Source: Fimbriiglobus sp043785105
Lineage (GTDB): Bacteria > Planctomycetota > Planctomycetia > Gemmatales > Gemmataceae
Assembly (NCBI GenBank): GCA_043785105.1
Contig: JAYVXO010000198.1
Span: 1-64,000 of the forward strand
Length of the DNA stretch: 64,000 nucleotides
Direction: 5' to 3'
The notes beneath the pieces were generated by a model. The model was not told the origin of the DNA and ran no database searches. It saw only the letters and a list, made by a program, of their open reading frames with translations. Positions within the stretch are counted from its first letter, which is position 1. The number at the start of each line of letters is the position of its first letter. Shown piece after piece: positions 8,310-17,436 of this stretch. The position numbers and the translations under genes were made by a program.

Positions 8310-9830
8310 ATGAAATACCCCCCCTCTCTCGTTCTCGTCGTATTCACCCTGCTGGCGGCTGCGTTCAGCTTCACTACCACGAGAGCACACGCCGCCGGCA
8401 CGCCGCCCAACATCATCGTGGTGATGCCCGATGACGTGGGGTACGGCGACTATGCGTGCCTGGGCAACCCCATCATGAGGACGCCCTCGGTCGATGCGTT
8501 CAAGAAGCAGAGCCTGTTGATGACCCAGTTCCACGTCGGCCCGACCTGCGCGCCGTGCCGTGCGGCACTCATGAGCGGGCGACACGAGTTCAAAAATGGC
8601 GTCACGCACACGATTCTCGAACGCGAGCGGATGAGCCTGAAGACCTACACCTTGCCGCAGATGTTGAAAACCGTCGGGTACACCAGCGGGATTTTTGGCA
8701 AGTGGCACCTCGGCGACGAGGAAGCGTACCGCCCGGAAAGCCGCGGCTTCGACGAAGTGTACATCCACGGTGGCGGCGGGATCGGGCAGACGTATCCCGG
8801 CACCTGCGGGGACGCGCCTGGAAACACGAACATCAATCCCGCGCTGTTCCACAACGGGAAGTGGGAGAAAACCACGGGCTACTGCACCGACTTGTTTTTT
8901 GCCCAGGCGATCCAGTGGATGGACGGCAAGCGTGGGGCGAAGCAACCGTTTTTCGCATACATCACGCCGAACGCCGCCCACGCGCCTCACGTCGTTCCGG
9001 AGGCGTACTACAAGCACTACGTCGGCAAACCCGGTGTGACCGAGGACACGGCGAAGTTCCTCGGCATGGTCGAGAACATCGACACCAACTTTGGCAAGCT
9101 GCTGGCCAAGCTCAAGGATTGGGGCATTGAGGAGAACACACTCGTGATCTACCTCGGTTCGGATAACGGCGGCACCGCCGGTCGGAGCATCTTCAACGCC
9201 GGGATGAGGGGCGGTAAGAACACCCCGTACCAGGGCGGCACCCGTGTTCCGGCCTTCTTCCGTTGGCCCGCCGGCGCCATCCCCGCAGGCGCTGAGTGTG
9301 ATGCGCTCAGCGCGCACCTCGATCTCTTTCCGACTCTCGCCGAGATCACCGGGGCGAAACTGACCTCCGAAGCCACGCAACAAGTCGAAGGCCGCAGCCT
9401 GCTACCGCTGCTCAAAAACCCGAAGGCCGAATGGGCGGATCGCACACTGGTGCATCACATCGGACGCTGGGCCAACGGCAAGGCGTCCGAGGCCAAGTAC
9501 GCCGATTGCTCGATTCAGAACTCACGGTTTACGCTAGTCAACAACACCGAGCTTTACGACCTCAAGGCCGATCCGGGTGAAACGAAAAACGTCCTCGCCG
9601 AGCATCCCGATGTCGTCGCCAAACTCCGCACCTCCTACGACCAGTGGTGGCAGGACGTGCAACCGCTGCTGGTGAATGAAAACGTCGTTGCCCCCAAGAT
9701 GAACCCGCTGAAGGAACTGTACTGGAAACAGTTCGGCGGCGGCCCGGACGCGGCGATGCTCAACCGCATGGACCCCGGCAAGAGCGCGCTTGGTCAAGCG
9801 CCGAAGGAACCGAAGAAAGGGGACCGATAG
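8310..9830 (+). CDS. secreted sulfatase (formylglycine type)
   Basis: Alkaline-phosphatase-superfamily sulfatase, expected to hydrolyse sulfate esters in the periplasm or at the cell surface. The start at 8310 is chosen over an in-frame ATG at 8268 because the signal peptide (MKYPPSLVLVVFTLLAAAFS) begins there. Visible motifs are the metal-binding NIIVVMPDDVGYGDYACLG, the active-site C80-APCR, in which C80 must be converted to formylglycine, GKWHLGD, and IYLGSDNGG. At about 506 residues it is of normal length. It sits between the large dehydrogenase fusion and a broken sulfatase, 2 nt from the latter, so probably one transcript. Confidence 0.93.
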   Translation: MKYPPSLVLVVFTLLAAAFSFTTTRAHAAGTPPNIIVVMPDDVGYGDYACLGNPIMRTPSVDAFKKQSLLMTQFHVGPTCAPCRAALMSGRHEFKNGVTHTILERERMSLKTYTLPQMLKTVGYTSGIFGKWHLGDEEAYRPESRGFDEVYIHGGGGIGQTYPGTCGDAPGNTNINPALFHNGKWEKTTGYCTDLFFAQAIQWMDGKRGAKQPFFAYITPNAAHAPHVVPEAYYKHYVGKPGVTEDTAKFLGMVENIDTNFGKLLAKLKDWGIEENTLVIYLGSDNGGTAGRSIFNAGMRGGKNTPYQGGTRVPAFFRWPAGAIPAGAECDALSAHLDLFPTLAEITGAKLTSEATQQVEGRSLLPLLKNPKAEWADRTLVHHIGRWANGKASEAKYADCSIQNSRFTLVNNTELYDLKADPGETKNVLAEHPDVVAKLRTSYDQWWQDVQPLLVNENVVAPKMNPLKELYWKQFGGGPDAAMLNRMDPGKSALGQAPKEPKKGDR

Positions 9831-9832
9831 TT

Positions 9833-10264
9833 ATGACCTCCAACAGGAACTCCATATTCGCCCTCGTTTCGATCCTGCTTGTCGAGCAGTTGGCCCGGTT
9901 ACACGCAGCCGATGAGCCGCAGCAACCCGCCAAACCCAACATCGTGTTGATCTTCGCGGATGACTGGGGCTGGGGCGACCTCTCGTGCCACGGGCACAAA
10001 TGGTTGAAGACACCGAACCTCGATAAGCTCGCCAGCGAGGGGACCGATTTCCAGCAGTTCAACGTGCTCAATCCAGTCTACTCGCCGAGCCGAACGGCCG
10101 CGATGGCGGGCGCGGGCAACGAGTGCGTGCTCGTGTCGTTCGACGGCTAGGGCCACGGGTTCTTCAACGGCTCCTTATTCCACCGGGGGAACGGCGATGC
10201 CGATTTTGACGTCACGATGAAGCGATCCGTCGCGTTCCTCAAAGCTCACGATGTCTTGAAATGA
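9833..10264 (+). pseudogene. sulfatase N-terminus fused to alpha/beta-hydrolase C-terminus, with amber stop
   Basis: The first part has a signal peptide and a sulfatase start (PNIVLIFADDWGWGDLSCHG, LKTPNLDKLASEGTDF). The active-site motif is altered to VYSPSR, with Tyr at residue 83 (TAC) where Cys (TGC) is expected. The sequence then switches without a normal sulfatase body to AGNECVLVSFDG, a TAG at 10148-10150, and GHGFFNGSLF with VAFLKAHDVLK. The latter looks like the C-terminus of a BD-FAE-type esterase (QGHGFFN, so TAG probably replaced CAG). An internal deletion of a sulfatase-esterase fusion, or of two adjacent genes, explains this. Its final TGA overlaps the next ATG at 10261. Confidence 0.75.
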
Positions 10265-10293
10265 ACCGCTCCTCCCACGGAAAGTTACGGATC

Positions 10294-11673
10294 ATGAAAC
10301 CAACGAAGCTGTTTGTCCTGGTCGTGCTTGTGACCTTGGCCGACCGCACTGCGTCGGTCGCGGCGGAACCCGCCAAGCCGAACGTGATCTTCGTTCTTTC
10401 CGACGACCTGGCACAGGGCGACGTCGGGTGCTACGGCCAGAAGCTGATCAAAACTCCGCACCTCGATGGCATGGCTAGGGAGGGCACGCGGTTCACCCAG
10501 GCGTACTGCGGCACCAGTGTTTGTGCCCCGTCGCGCGCGTCGCTGATGGTCGGACAGCACACCGGCCATAGCCCGATCCGTGCGAACCGCGAGATCTTGC
10601 CCGAAGGGCAGAAGCCGCTGCCGGTCGGCACCTACACGGTTGCGAAATTGTTCAAGGACAACGGGTACGCAACCGCGTGCGTGGGCAAGTGGGGCATGGG
10701 CATGTTCCACACGCCGGGCAGCCCGCTGAACGTCGGGTTCGACCACTTCTTCGGGTACAACTGCCAGCGACACGCGCACAGCTACTTTCCGACGTACCTC
10801 TACCGCGACGACAAGCGGTTCGATCTGGAAGGTAACGACGGCAAGACTGTCGGGAAAACTTACGCCCAGAACCTGATCGCCGACGAAACGCTCTCGTGGG
10901 TCACCGCCAACAAAGACAAGCCGTTCTTCTTGTTTTACTCGATTACCCTTCCGCACGGGCGGCACGAGATTGATTCACAAGGCATTTACAAGAACGAAAA
11001 GTGGACCGAGCCGCAGAAGAACTATGCGGCCCAGGTGACACGCCTCGACTCGGACGTGGGGGGCTTGCTCTCAAAATTGAAGGAACTCAAACTCGACGAG
11101 AAGACCCTCGTGATCGTGGCCGGTGACAACGGGTCGTCGTTCGCCCCGGACTCGGAGATCGGCAAATTGTTTGACCAGACGATGGGCGGGAACCTCCGCG
11201 ATTTCAAGCGGTCGCTTTACGAGGGCGGGTTGCGACAGGCGTGTATCGCCCGGTGGCCCGGCGTCGTGCCCGCAGGAAAAGTGAGCGACGAGCCGTGGGC
11301 GTTCTGGGATTTCCTCCCGACGTGTGCCGAATTGATCGGGGCGAACGTGCCCGCCGCCGCCAAGACCGACGGGCTGTCGATTCTTCCCCTTTTGAAGGGT
11401 GGCGCGGCCCCGAAACGCGACTACTTCTACTGGGAACTGCACGAGGCCGCGAGCCTTCAAGCGGTCCGATTCGGCGACTGGAAGGCGGTCAAGAACGGCC
11501 CGTCCGCGGCCATCGAACTTTACGACCTCAAGACCGACCCTGCCGAGAAGTTTGATCTTGCTGCGAAGAACCCGGACCTTGTTGCGAAGGCAAAGAAACT
11601 GATCGCCGAGGGGCACACGGATCATCCGGACTGGCCGCTCCGCGAAAAGCCGACCCAAAAGAAAAAGAATTAA
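10294..11673 (+). CDS. secreted sulfatase
   Basis: Formylglycine sulfatase of about 459 residues. The ATG at 10294 (MKPTKLFVLVVLVTLADR) gives a good signal peptide. An in-frame ATG at 10261 overlaps the TGA of the preceding pseudogene and would add 11 residues, so it remains an alternative start. Motifs are PNVIFVLSDDLAQGDVGCYG, active-site C77-APSR in SVCAPSRASLMVGQHTGH, GKWGMGMFHTPG in place of GKWHLG, and IVAGDNGSS. The ATP-sulfate-type C-terminal LYDLKTDPAEKFDL region, typical of this family, is present. It is 7 nt upstream of the next sulfatase and therefore probably co-transcribed. Substrate unknown. Confidence 0.93.
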   Translation: MKPTKLFVLVVLVTLADRTASVAAEPAKPNVIFVLSDDLAQGDVGCYGQKLIKTPHLDGMAREGTRFTQAYCGTSVCAPSRASLMVGQHTGHSPIRANREILPEGQKPLPVGTYTVAKLFKDNGYATACVGKWGMGMFHTPGSPLNVGFDHFFGYNCQRHAHSYFPTYLYRDDKRFDLEGNDGKTVGKTYAQNLIADETLSWVTANKDKPFFLFYSITLPHGRHEIDSQGIYKNEKWTEPQKNYAAQVTRLDSDVGGLLSKLKELKLDEKTLVIVAGDNGSSFAPDSEIGKLFDQTMGGNLRDFKRSLYEGGLRQACIARWPGVVPAGKVSDEPWAFWDFLPTCAELIGANVPAAAKTDGLSILPLLKGGAAPKRDYFYWELHEAASLQAVRFGDWKAVKNGPSAAIELYDLKTDPAEKFDLAAKNPDLVAKAKKLIAEGHTDHPDWPLREKPTQKKKN

Positions 11674-11680
11674 CCGCACA

Positions 11681-13189
11681 ATGGAGACATTGATGATGCG
11701 CTGGATCCTAATTTTTGTAGGCTTCACGGGAATATCTTGCTCGCAAGTTGCGAAATCGTTGGCGGCAGACGCGCCAACGAAGCCGAACGTCGTCTACATC
11801 CTCGCCGATGACCTCGGGTACGGCGACGTGCAATGTCTCAACCCGAAGCGTGGCAAGATTGCAACGCCGAACAGCGACAAGATGGCGGCTCAGGGAATGA
11901 CCTTCACCGATGCTCATTCGAGTTCCTCGGTCTGCTCGCCGACGCGGTACGGCATCCTGACAGGGCGGTACAACTGGCGCACGCGCTTGCAATCGAGCGT
12001 TCTGAACGGTTACAGTGAGCCGTTGATTCCAGCGGATCGCTTAACGGTACCGGCCTTGCTGAAGCAACACGGCTACACGACGGCCTGCATCGGAAAATGG
12101 CACCTCGGCATGGACATCGAAAAGGACAAGCCTTCGCCCCTCATCACAAACGGGCCAACCGCACGAGGCTTTCACAGCTACTTCGGGATCAGCGCGTCGT
12201 TGGACATGCCGCCGTTTGCGTTCATCGAAAACAGCCGCTTCACCGAACCGCTGACCGCCACCAAAAAATGGCAACGGACCGGACCGGCCGGGGACAGTTT
12301 TGAAGCCGTCGATGTGTTGCCAACACTCACCCGCAAGGCCGTCGAGTTTGTCACAAAACAGGCAAAGACCGGCGAGCCGTTCTTTCTCTACATGCCGCTG
12401 ACATCACCTCACACGCCGATCGTTCCCAGTCAAGACTGGAAGGGCAAGAGCAGCCTCGGCGGTTACGGTGATTTTGTGATGCAGACCGATTGGGCCGTGG
12501 GCGAAGTCCTGGCCGCGATCGACAAAGCCGGTGTGTCGGGAAACACCCTCGTCGTGATGACCAGTGACAACGGGTGCTCAAAAGCGGCAGGTATTCCCAA
12601 ATTAGAAGAGAAGGGACACTTTCCCAGCGGCGACCTCCGCGGCTCCAAAGCCGACATCTTTGAAGGCGGTCACCGCATTCCGTTTATCGTTCGCTGGCCG
12701 GATCGCACCACGGCGGGAAGCGTTTCTGCTCAAACGATTTGCCTGAACGACCTGATGGCCACGTGTGCGGAGATCGTGGGTGCGAAGCTCCCCGACAATG
12801 CGGGCGAAGACAGCTTTAGCATTTTGCCAGTGTTACTCGGTACAGACAACGCGCCCGTACACGAGACCGTCGTGCACCATTCCATCAACGGTTCGTTCGC
12901 CATCCGGCAGGGGAAATGGAAACTCGAACTCTGTGCGGACTCCGGCGGTTGGAGTGCCCCCACGCCCGGCAGCAAGGAGGCACAAGGCCTACCACAGAAC
13001 CAGCTCTACGATCTCAGCATCGACAAAGCCGAATCGAAGAATCTGCACTCGGAGCACCCCGAAAAAGTCACTCGCCTGACCAAACTGCTTGAGGAAATGA
13101 TCGCCAATGGCCGTAGCACGCCTGGTCAGAAGCAGGCTAACGACGTCGCGATTCAAATCCGGAAGAAGCCGGGCAACGACAAAAATTAG
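11681..13189 (+). CDS. secreted arylsulfatase-type sulfatase
   Basis: 502 residues. ATGs at 11681 and 11696 (MRWILIFVGFTG) both give a signal peptide. Motifs are PNVVYILADDLGYGDVQCL, active-site C-SPTR at residue 85 in SSVCSPTRYGILTGRYNWRT, ACIGKWHLGMD, and VVMTSDNGCS. The C-terminus contains the usual NQLYDLSIDKAESKNLHSEHPE block. The best match by eye is the subgroup of arylsulfatases with RYNWRT after the active site. It lies 7 nt after the preceding sulfatase, and the next one begins 37 nt downstream. Maturation would need a formylglycine-generating enzyme or anSME, not seen in this window. Confidence 0.93.
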   Translation: METLMMRWILIFVGFTGISCSQVAKSLAADAPTKPNVVYILADDLGYGDVQCLNPKRGKIATPNSDKMAAQGMTFTDAHSSSSVCSPTRYGILTGRYNWRTRLQSSVLNGYSEPLIPADRLTVPALLKQHGYTTACIGKWHLGMDIEKDKPSPLITNGPTARGFHSYFGISASLDMPPFAFIENSRFTEPLTATKKWQRTGPAGDSFEAVDVLPTLTRKAVEFVTKQAKTGEPFFLYMPLTSPHTPIVPSQDWKGKSSLGGYGDFVMQTDWAVGEVLAAIDKAGVSGNTLVVMTSDNGCSKAAGIPKLEEKGHFPSGDLRGSKADIFEGGHRIPFIVRWPDRTTAGSVSAQTICLNDLMATCAEIVGAKLPDNAGEDSFSILPVLLGTDNAPVHETVVHHSINGSFAIRQGKWKLELCADSGGWSAPTPGSKEAQGLPQNQLYDLSIDKAESKNLHSEHPEKVTRLTKLLEEMIANGRSTPGQKQANDVAIQIRKKPGNDKN

Positions 13190-13226
13190 ATTCGTACCGC
13201 ACCCTATTTCGGACACCCTCACTCGT

Positions 13227-14588
13227 ATGAAACGCATCATCACACTCCTCGCCGCCCTGCTGTTATCACCAACGGCCGCGCTCCAAGCTGCCAAACCGAA
13301 CATCCTGCACATCCACGCCGACGACCACCGGCCGGACGGCTTGCGTGCGTTGGACAACCCGACGCTCCTGACGCCCAATCTCGACACACTCGTCGAGCGG
13401 GGTATGGCCTTCAAGCGTTGCTACACGATGGGGTCGATGGTCGGCGCGGTTTGCACGCCGAGTCGGACGATGATGCTCACCGGGCGTTCGTGGGTGCGAA
13501 TTCCGGGCGCACGCGGCGCGGCGGACAACGCGAAAAATCCCGCGACGTTTCTGCCGCGCGTCATCGCCGCGGCGGGCTATCAAACCTGGCACATGGGGAA
13601 ACAAGGCAACGGCTTCCCGGCAGGCCTCAAGGAATTTGAAACCAGCATCATTGACGACGGCAGGGGCAACGACCGCGCGACTTGCTCTCAACGACTCGCT
13701 GACAGTACGATTCAGTTCTTGAAGTCACGCGCTGATACCAAGGAAGCGAAGCCGTTCTACATCTACCTCGCGCCACCCGTCCCGCACGATCCGCGATCGG
13801 CTGAACCCCAGTTTCACAAGCGTTACGACCCGACGAAAATCCCGCTTTCGCCGGCGTTCATGCCGCTGCACCCCTTCAACAACGGCGAAATGACTGTGCG
13901 TGACGAGCAACTCGCCCCCTGGCCCCGCACGCCCGAAGACACGAAGAAACAGCTTGCCGACTACTACGCCTGCGTCACCGGACTCGACCATCACGTTGGG
14001 CGTATCTTTGCCGAGCTAAAAGCCACCGGCCAATGGGAGAACACGATCATCATTTTCAGTGGCGACAACGGCCTCTCGCTTGGCGAACACGGGCTGTTTG
14101 GAAAGCAGAACCTGTACGAGTTCGGCGGCCTCCACGTCCCGCTCGTCATCGCGGGGCCTGGTATCTCGAATGGCAAGAGCGAAGCCCTTGTTTACCTGAT
14201 GGACTTGTTCCCGACCTTCGCCGAATTCGCCGGAGCGAAAATCCCCACTGGCGTCGAAGGCAAAAGCATTGTGCCGATTCTCGGCGGGAAGCAACCGAAA
14301 GTCCGGGATGTTCTGTACACAGGTTACCGCGATTGTCAGCGTGCCGTCCGCGATGACCGCTGGAAGCTCATCCGCTACCCACTCGTGGACCGCACCCAGC
14401 TTTTCGACCTCAGTGGTGATCCCCACGAACTGACCAATCTTGCTGAGAAGAACCCAGCCAAGGTTGTGGCGATGACCAAACTCCTGGAGAAGGAAATGGC
14501 AACCTATGCGGACACAACCCCGCTGACCGTGGCCAATCCGAAATCCGCCGACTGGACGCCGCCAAAGAATGCGAACGGCAAACAGTGA
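13227..14588 (+). CDS. secreted sulfatase
   Basis: About 453 residues. The chosen ATG at 13227 starts a signal peptide (MKRIITLLAALLLSPTAALQ); the frame is open upstream to 13107, overlapping the previous gene, but that extension has no signal character. Motifs are PNILHIHADDHRPDGLRALG-like metal site (actually ADDHRPDGLRALDNP), active-site C76-TPSR in GAVCTPSRTMMLTGRSW, WHMGKQGNGFPAG in place of GKWHLG, and IFSGDNGLSLGEHGLFGKQN. The HxPDxLR and GLSLGEHGLFGKQNLYE features resemble the choline-sulfatase/iduronate-sulfatase-like branch, so it may act on a different substrate from its neighbours. Last gene of the cluster. Confidence 0.93.
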   Translation: MKRIITLLAALLLSPTAALQAAKPNILHIHADDHRPDGLRALDNPTLLTPNLDTLVERGMAFKRCYTMGSMVGAVCTPSRTMMLTGRSWVRIPGARGAADNAKNPATFLPRVIAAAGYQTWHMGKQGNGFPAGLKEFETSIIDDGRGNDRATCSQRLADSTIQFLKSRADTKEAKPFYIYLAPPVPHDPRSAEPQFHKRYDPTKIPLSPAFMPLHPFNNGEMTVRDEQLAPWPRTPEDTKKQLADYYACVTGLDHHVGRIFAELKATGQWENTIIIFSGDNGLSLGEHGLFGKQNLYEFGGLHVPLVIAGPGISNGKSEALVYLMDLFPTFAEFAGAKIPTGVEGKSIVPILGGKQPKVRDVLYTGYRDCQRAVRDDRWKLIRYPLVDRTQLFDLSGDPHELTNLAEKNPAKVVAMTKLLEKEMATYADTTPLTVANPKSADWTPPKNANGKQ

Positions 14589-14747
14589 GATGTCTGGTAG
14601 TGGGTCGTGGCCCGCGAATCGTGACGGCCTCCGTCTCACCGACCGCTACTCGTTGTTGTGTTGGCGCTCACCCCTCGCCGTTGACCGTAAAATGAGCTGG
14701 TGGTATACCTAGCTTTTCACCCGCGGCGTGCGGATCGGGGAACAGTG

Positions 14748-15500
14748 ATGCGACGACGCTCGATAGTCTTGACGCTTTTAATACTGATTGTCACGTTTGT
14801 GGCGGTGTTTGGCTTGTTGGGCTACTTGCTCAAGCAAGAGCCACAATTCTATGCCGGCGCGTGCCGGGATGGTGTTGGCGATCAACTGGCTGCGTCCGAA
14901 TTGCTCACGCGGTTTGGGGACGTGCAAAATGACATTCGGACCTCCAAAGCAGAGTGGGGGTCGAGTTTTACCGCGACCGAACTCAATGCGTTTTTTCGGG
15001 AACATCTGGATCGCACGGACGGGTTGGCCGAACTGCTACCGATCGGAATCAACTCGCCTCGTGTGACCATCATCGACGACCGTTTGCAAATTGCGACTCG
15101 CTACCGGAACGCGCCGTTTGAGTTCCTGGATAGTGATTTCCTCTCGACCGTGTTGTCCGTCGAACTCAAGATGTGGGTGGTCAGCAAAGAGCAGAATACC
15201 GTTGCAGTCGAAGTTTGCGGACTTTGGGCAGGTGCGTTGCCCGTGAGTTCGCAACGCTATCTGGATCGCGTTTCGGACGCGGCTCGGAAGTGGAACATCG
15301 AAATCACGTGGTACCGGAACAACGGGAACCCGGTCGGACTCCTGCGGTTCTACGCCGACCAAACCCGCCCCAGCACGTTCATCCGCACCGTGAAAATCGC
15401 GGAGGATAAGCTGACCATCGGCGGACGATCGCTGCTCGATGCAATCGCCGCCCCTGTTGCGAATGAACTTCAACCAATGGGAACTGTCACGAAAGAGTGA
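14748..15500 (+). CDS. hypothetical membrane-anchored protein, 250 aa
   Basis: Family not recognised. The ATG at 14748 (MRRRSIVLTLLILIVTFVAV) provides an N-terminal signal anchor; an in-frame upstream start at 14700 would only add a charged tail. After the anchor the protein is soluble, of mixed alpha/beta character, with a motif FTATELNAFFREHL and paired DDRLQIATRYRNAPFEF and EDKLTIGGRSLL segments. No catalytic signature is visible. It most likely faces the periplasm as a single-pass protein. It stands alone, 160 nt after the sulfatases and 168 nt before a lipoprotein metalloprotease gene. Confidence 0.7.
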   Translation: MRRRSIVLTLLILIVTFVAVFGLLGYLLKQEPQFYAGACRDGVGDQLAASELLTRFGDVQNDIRTSKAEWGSSFTATELNAFFREHLDRTDGLAELLPIGINSPRVTIIDDRLQIATRYRNAPFEFLDSDFLSTVLSVELKMWVVSKEQNTVAVEVCGLWAGALPVSSQRYLDRVSDAARKWNIEITWYRNNGNPVGLLRFYADQTRPSTFIRTVKIAEDKLTIGGRSLLDAIAAPVANELQPMGTVTKE

Positions 15501-15668
15501 TCGAATTCCTACCCGCAAAACCCATTTCCGTATCCGTCATGCTGCCCCTAGCGGATCGCCGATAATTCATTGCTACGATTGGCCTCGCCAGACGCGATGT
15601 CGGTCGGGTATGGTTCTCTCCGGAACTTAATGAACAGCTTCATGCTCCTGGTGTGAAGTTGGGCAAGG

Positions 15669-16610
15669 ATGCACCCGATGGGCGAACCGTTGGCGAATCC
15701 GCGATTTTCTCGCCATTTCGCAAGCTGGATAGCGATTGCCGGATTCGGCTGGATCGCTGTTACCGGGTGTTCGTCGATCCGGTCCGGCACATCGAACACC
15801 ACGGTGCCGGGCGGCGAGCGGGCGCAAATTGCCACGACGGTGCCCAAGAAGCCCGGCGGGTTGCACGCACCGTTGCGCGTCTCCAAGTTCGCTTTCTACG
15901 CGAACATTCCACTGGATGCCGACGACCCCGTTTTCCGGGATCTCGAAGAACTGCCCGACCAAATCCAGCGCGAACTCCGCTTGCCGGCCAGCAACACCAT
16001 TGTGCAGGTCTACCTCTTCGAGGACCAAGACAAGTACGAAGCGTTCATGCGGGACCGCTTCCCGTGGCTGCCGTCGCGGCGCGCTTACTTCATCACGGAT
16101 CAGAAACGCCCCGGCACCGCCGACGACCTCCAAGTTTACACTTTCTACGGCGAACACCTACGGACCGACCTTCGCCATGAGCTAACCCACGCGCTGCTGC
16201 ACAGCGTGTTGAAAGGCGTGCCGCTGTGGTTGGACGAAGGGCTGGCGGGGTTCTTTGAACAGCCCCTGTCAAACAATGGCATCAACCCGGAACACCTCGA
16301 CAAATTCCGCCGCAGCCCGCAACCGGCGGACCTCGCTCGCCTGGAACGAATCCAAAAAGTGGAGCAAATGGAAAAGCCCGAGTACCGCGAAGCCTGGGCC
16401 TGGGTTCACTTCATGTTGCGTGCGGACAGCCGAAGCCGGGAAGTGATCCTTCAATACCTGCAAGAGCTACGCGAAAACCCGAACCCCGGACCCGTGTTGC
16501 CTCGCTTAAAGACCGCCATTGGTGAACCCACACCCATGCTCAGTGATTACCTGACTCGCCTCACAATCCCGACGCCGGTGACGAACGCAACTCGGACGAC
16601 TCGCCCATAA
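15669..16610 (+). CDS. lipoprotein zinc metalloprotease-like protein (HExxH)
   Basis: Predicted gluzincin-type peptidase anchored as a lipoprotein. The N-terminus has an uncleaved leader followed by a lipobox-like WIAVTGCSS near residue 33. The catalytic-looking block is RHELTHALLHSVLKG, followed 16 residues later by LDEGLAGFFE, giving HExxH plus a downstream Glu as third zinc ligand. An upstream NTIVQVYLFEDQDKYEAFM segment is typical of DUF1570/peptidase-MA-like proteins of planctomycetes. 313 residues. The ATGs at 15669 and 15678 are both possible. The frame is complete and codon use normal. Substrate unknown. Confidence 0.75.
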   Translation: MHPMGEPLANPRFSRHFASWIAIAGFGWIAVTGCSSIRSGTSNTTVPGGERAQIATTVPKKPGGLHAPLRVSKFAFYANIPLDADDPVFRDLEELPDQIQRELRLPASNTIVQVYLFEDQDKYEAFMRDRFPWLPSRRAYFITDQKRPGTADDLQVYTFYGEHLRTDLRHELTHALLHSVLKGVPLWLDEGLAGFFEQPLSNNGINPEHLDKFRRSPQPADLARLERIQKVEQMEKPEYREAWAWVHFMLRADSRSREVILQYLQELRENPNPGPVLPRLKTAIGEPTPMLSDYLTRLTIPTPVTNATRTTRP

Positions 16611-16686
16611 CGGAATCATCGGCGATAAACTGCCCTACAATACGGGTACGCAGCTCCGCGTACTAGATAGGCAGTCTTCCCGAACA

Positions 16687-17436
16687 ATGAACATTTTGAT
16701 CACCGCTGGCAACACGCACGCCCCGATTGACCGGGTGCGGGTGGTGACGAACATTTTCACGGGACGCACGGGTGCTAACATTGCCCGGACAGCCTGGGTT
16801 CGGGGGCATCGTGTGACGATTCTCACGTCGCACCCGGAACTGCTCACGGACCTACCCGAACCCGGTAGTGATTCGGAACGGCGCGTGACGGTGCTGCCGT
16901 ACAAGACGTTCGACGACCTCGCGGGGATGTTGCAACGCGAAATCCGCTCCGGTGTTTACGATGCGGTTTTTCACTCGGCGGCGGTGAGTGATTACTTGAG
17001 TGCCGGTGTCTACGCCCCCGACGCCGGGACGTACTTCAACGCTCGGACCAAGCAGTGGGAGCGCAACAGTGGTGCGCCGAAAATGAACGAGCACAAGGGT
17101 GGCAAAATCAAAAGTAACGAACCGGAACTGTGGTTCCGCATGGTGCGCGCACCCAAGCTCATCGACCGGATTCGCAACCCCTGGAACTTCGCCGGCTTGC
17201 TCATTAAGTTCAAACTCGAAGTGGGACTCAACGAAAACGAACTGCTGGAAGTGGCTGAAAACGCACGCCAGTTATCAAGTGCCGATCTCATCGTGGCGAA
17301 CACGCTCGATGGTGCCGCGCACTACGCCTACATCGGCCCGGTTGATGGCCGCTTTGAACGGGTGGCGCGGCGCGAGTTGGCCGAGCGACTGCTGCTAACC
17401 GTCGAACACATGCAACGCTCGCGGGTCACGTCATGA
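16687..17436 (+). CDS. coaB: phosphopantothenate-cysteine ligase-like protein (CoaB domain)
   Basis: CoaB joins 4'-phosphopantothenate and cysteine in CoA synthesis. The start MNILITAGNTHAPIDRVRVV and the following TNIFTGRTGANIA match the nucleotide-binding TSGGTxEPIDxVRxIxNxSSGxxG signature. HSAAVSDYLSAGVY corresponds to the HxAAVSDY motif, and KMNEHKGGKIKS to the K(I/M)KS motif. In most bacteria this domain is the C-terminal half of a CoaBC fusion; here it is a separate 249-residue gene placed before the decarboxylase and sharing an ATGA with it. Divergence in the glycine-rich loop leaves some uncertainty over the exact cofactor (CTP or ATP). Confidence 0.82.
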   Translation: MNILITAGNTHAPIDRVRVVTNIFTGRTGANIARTAWVRGHRVTILTSHPELLTDLPEPGSDSERRVTVLPYKTFDDLAGMLQREIRSGVYDAVFHSAAVSDYLSAGVYAPDAGTYFNARTKQWERNSGAPKMNEHKGGKIKSNEPELWFRMVRAPKLIDRIRNPWNFAGLLIKFKLEVGLNENELLEVAENARQLSSADLIVANTLDGAAHYAYIGPVDGRFERVARRELAERLLLTVEHMQRSRVTS

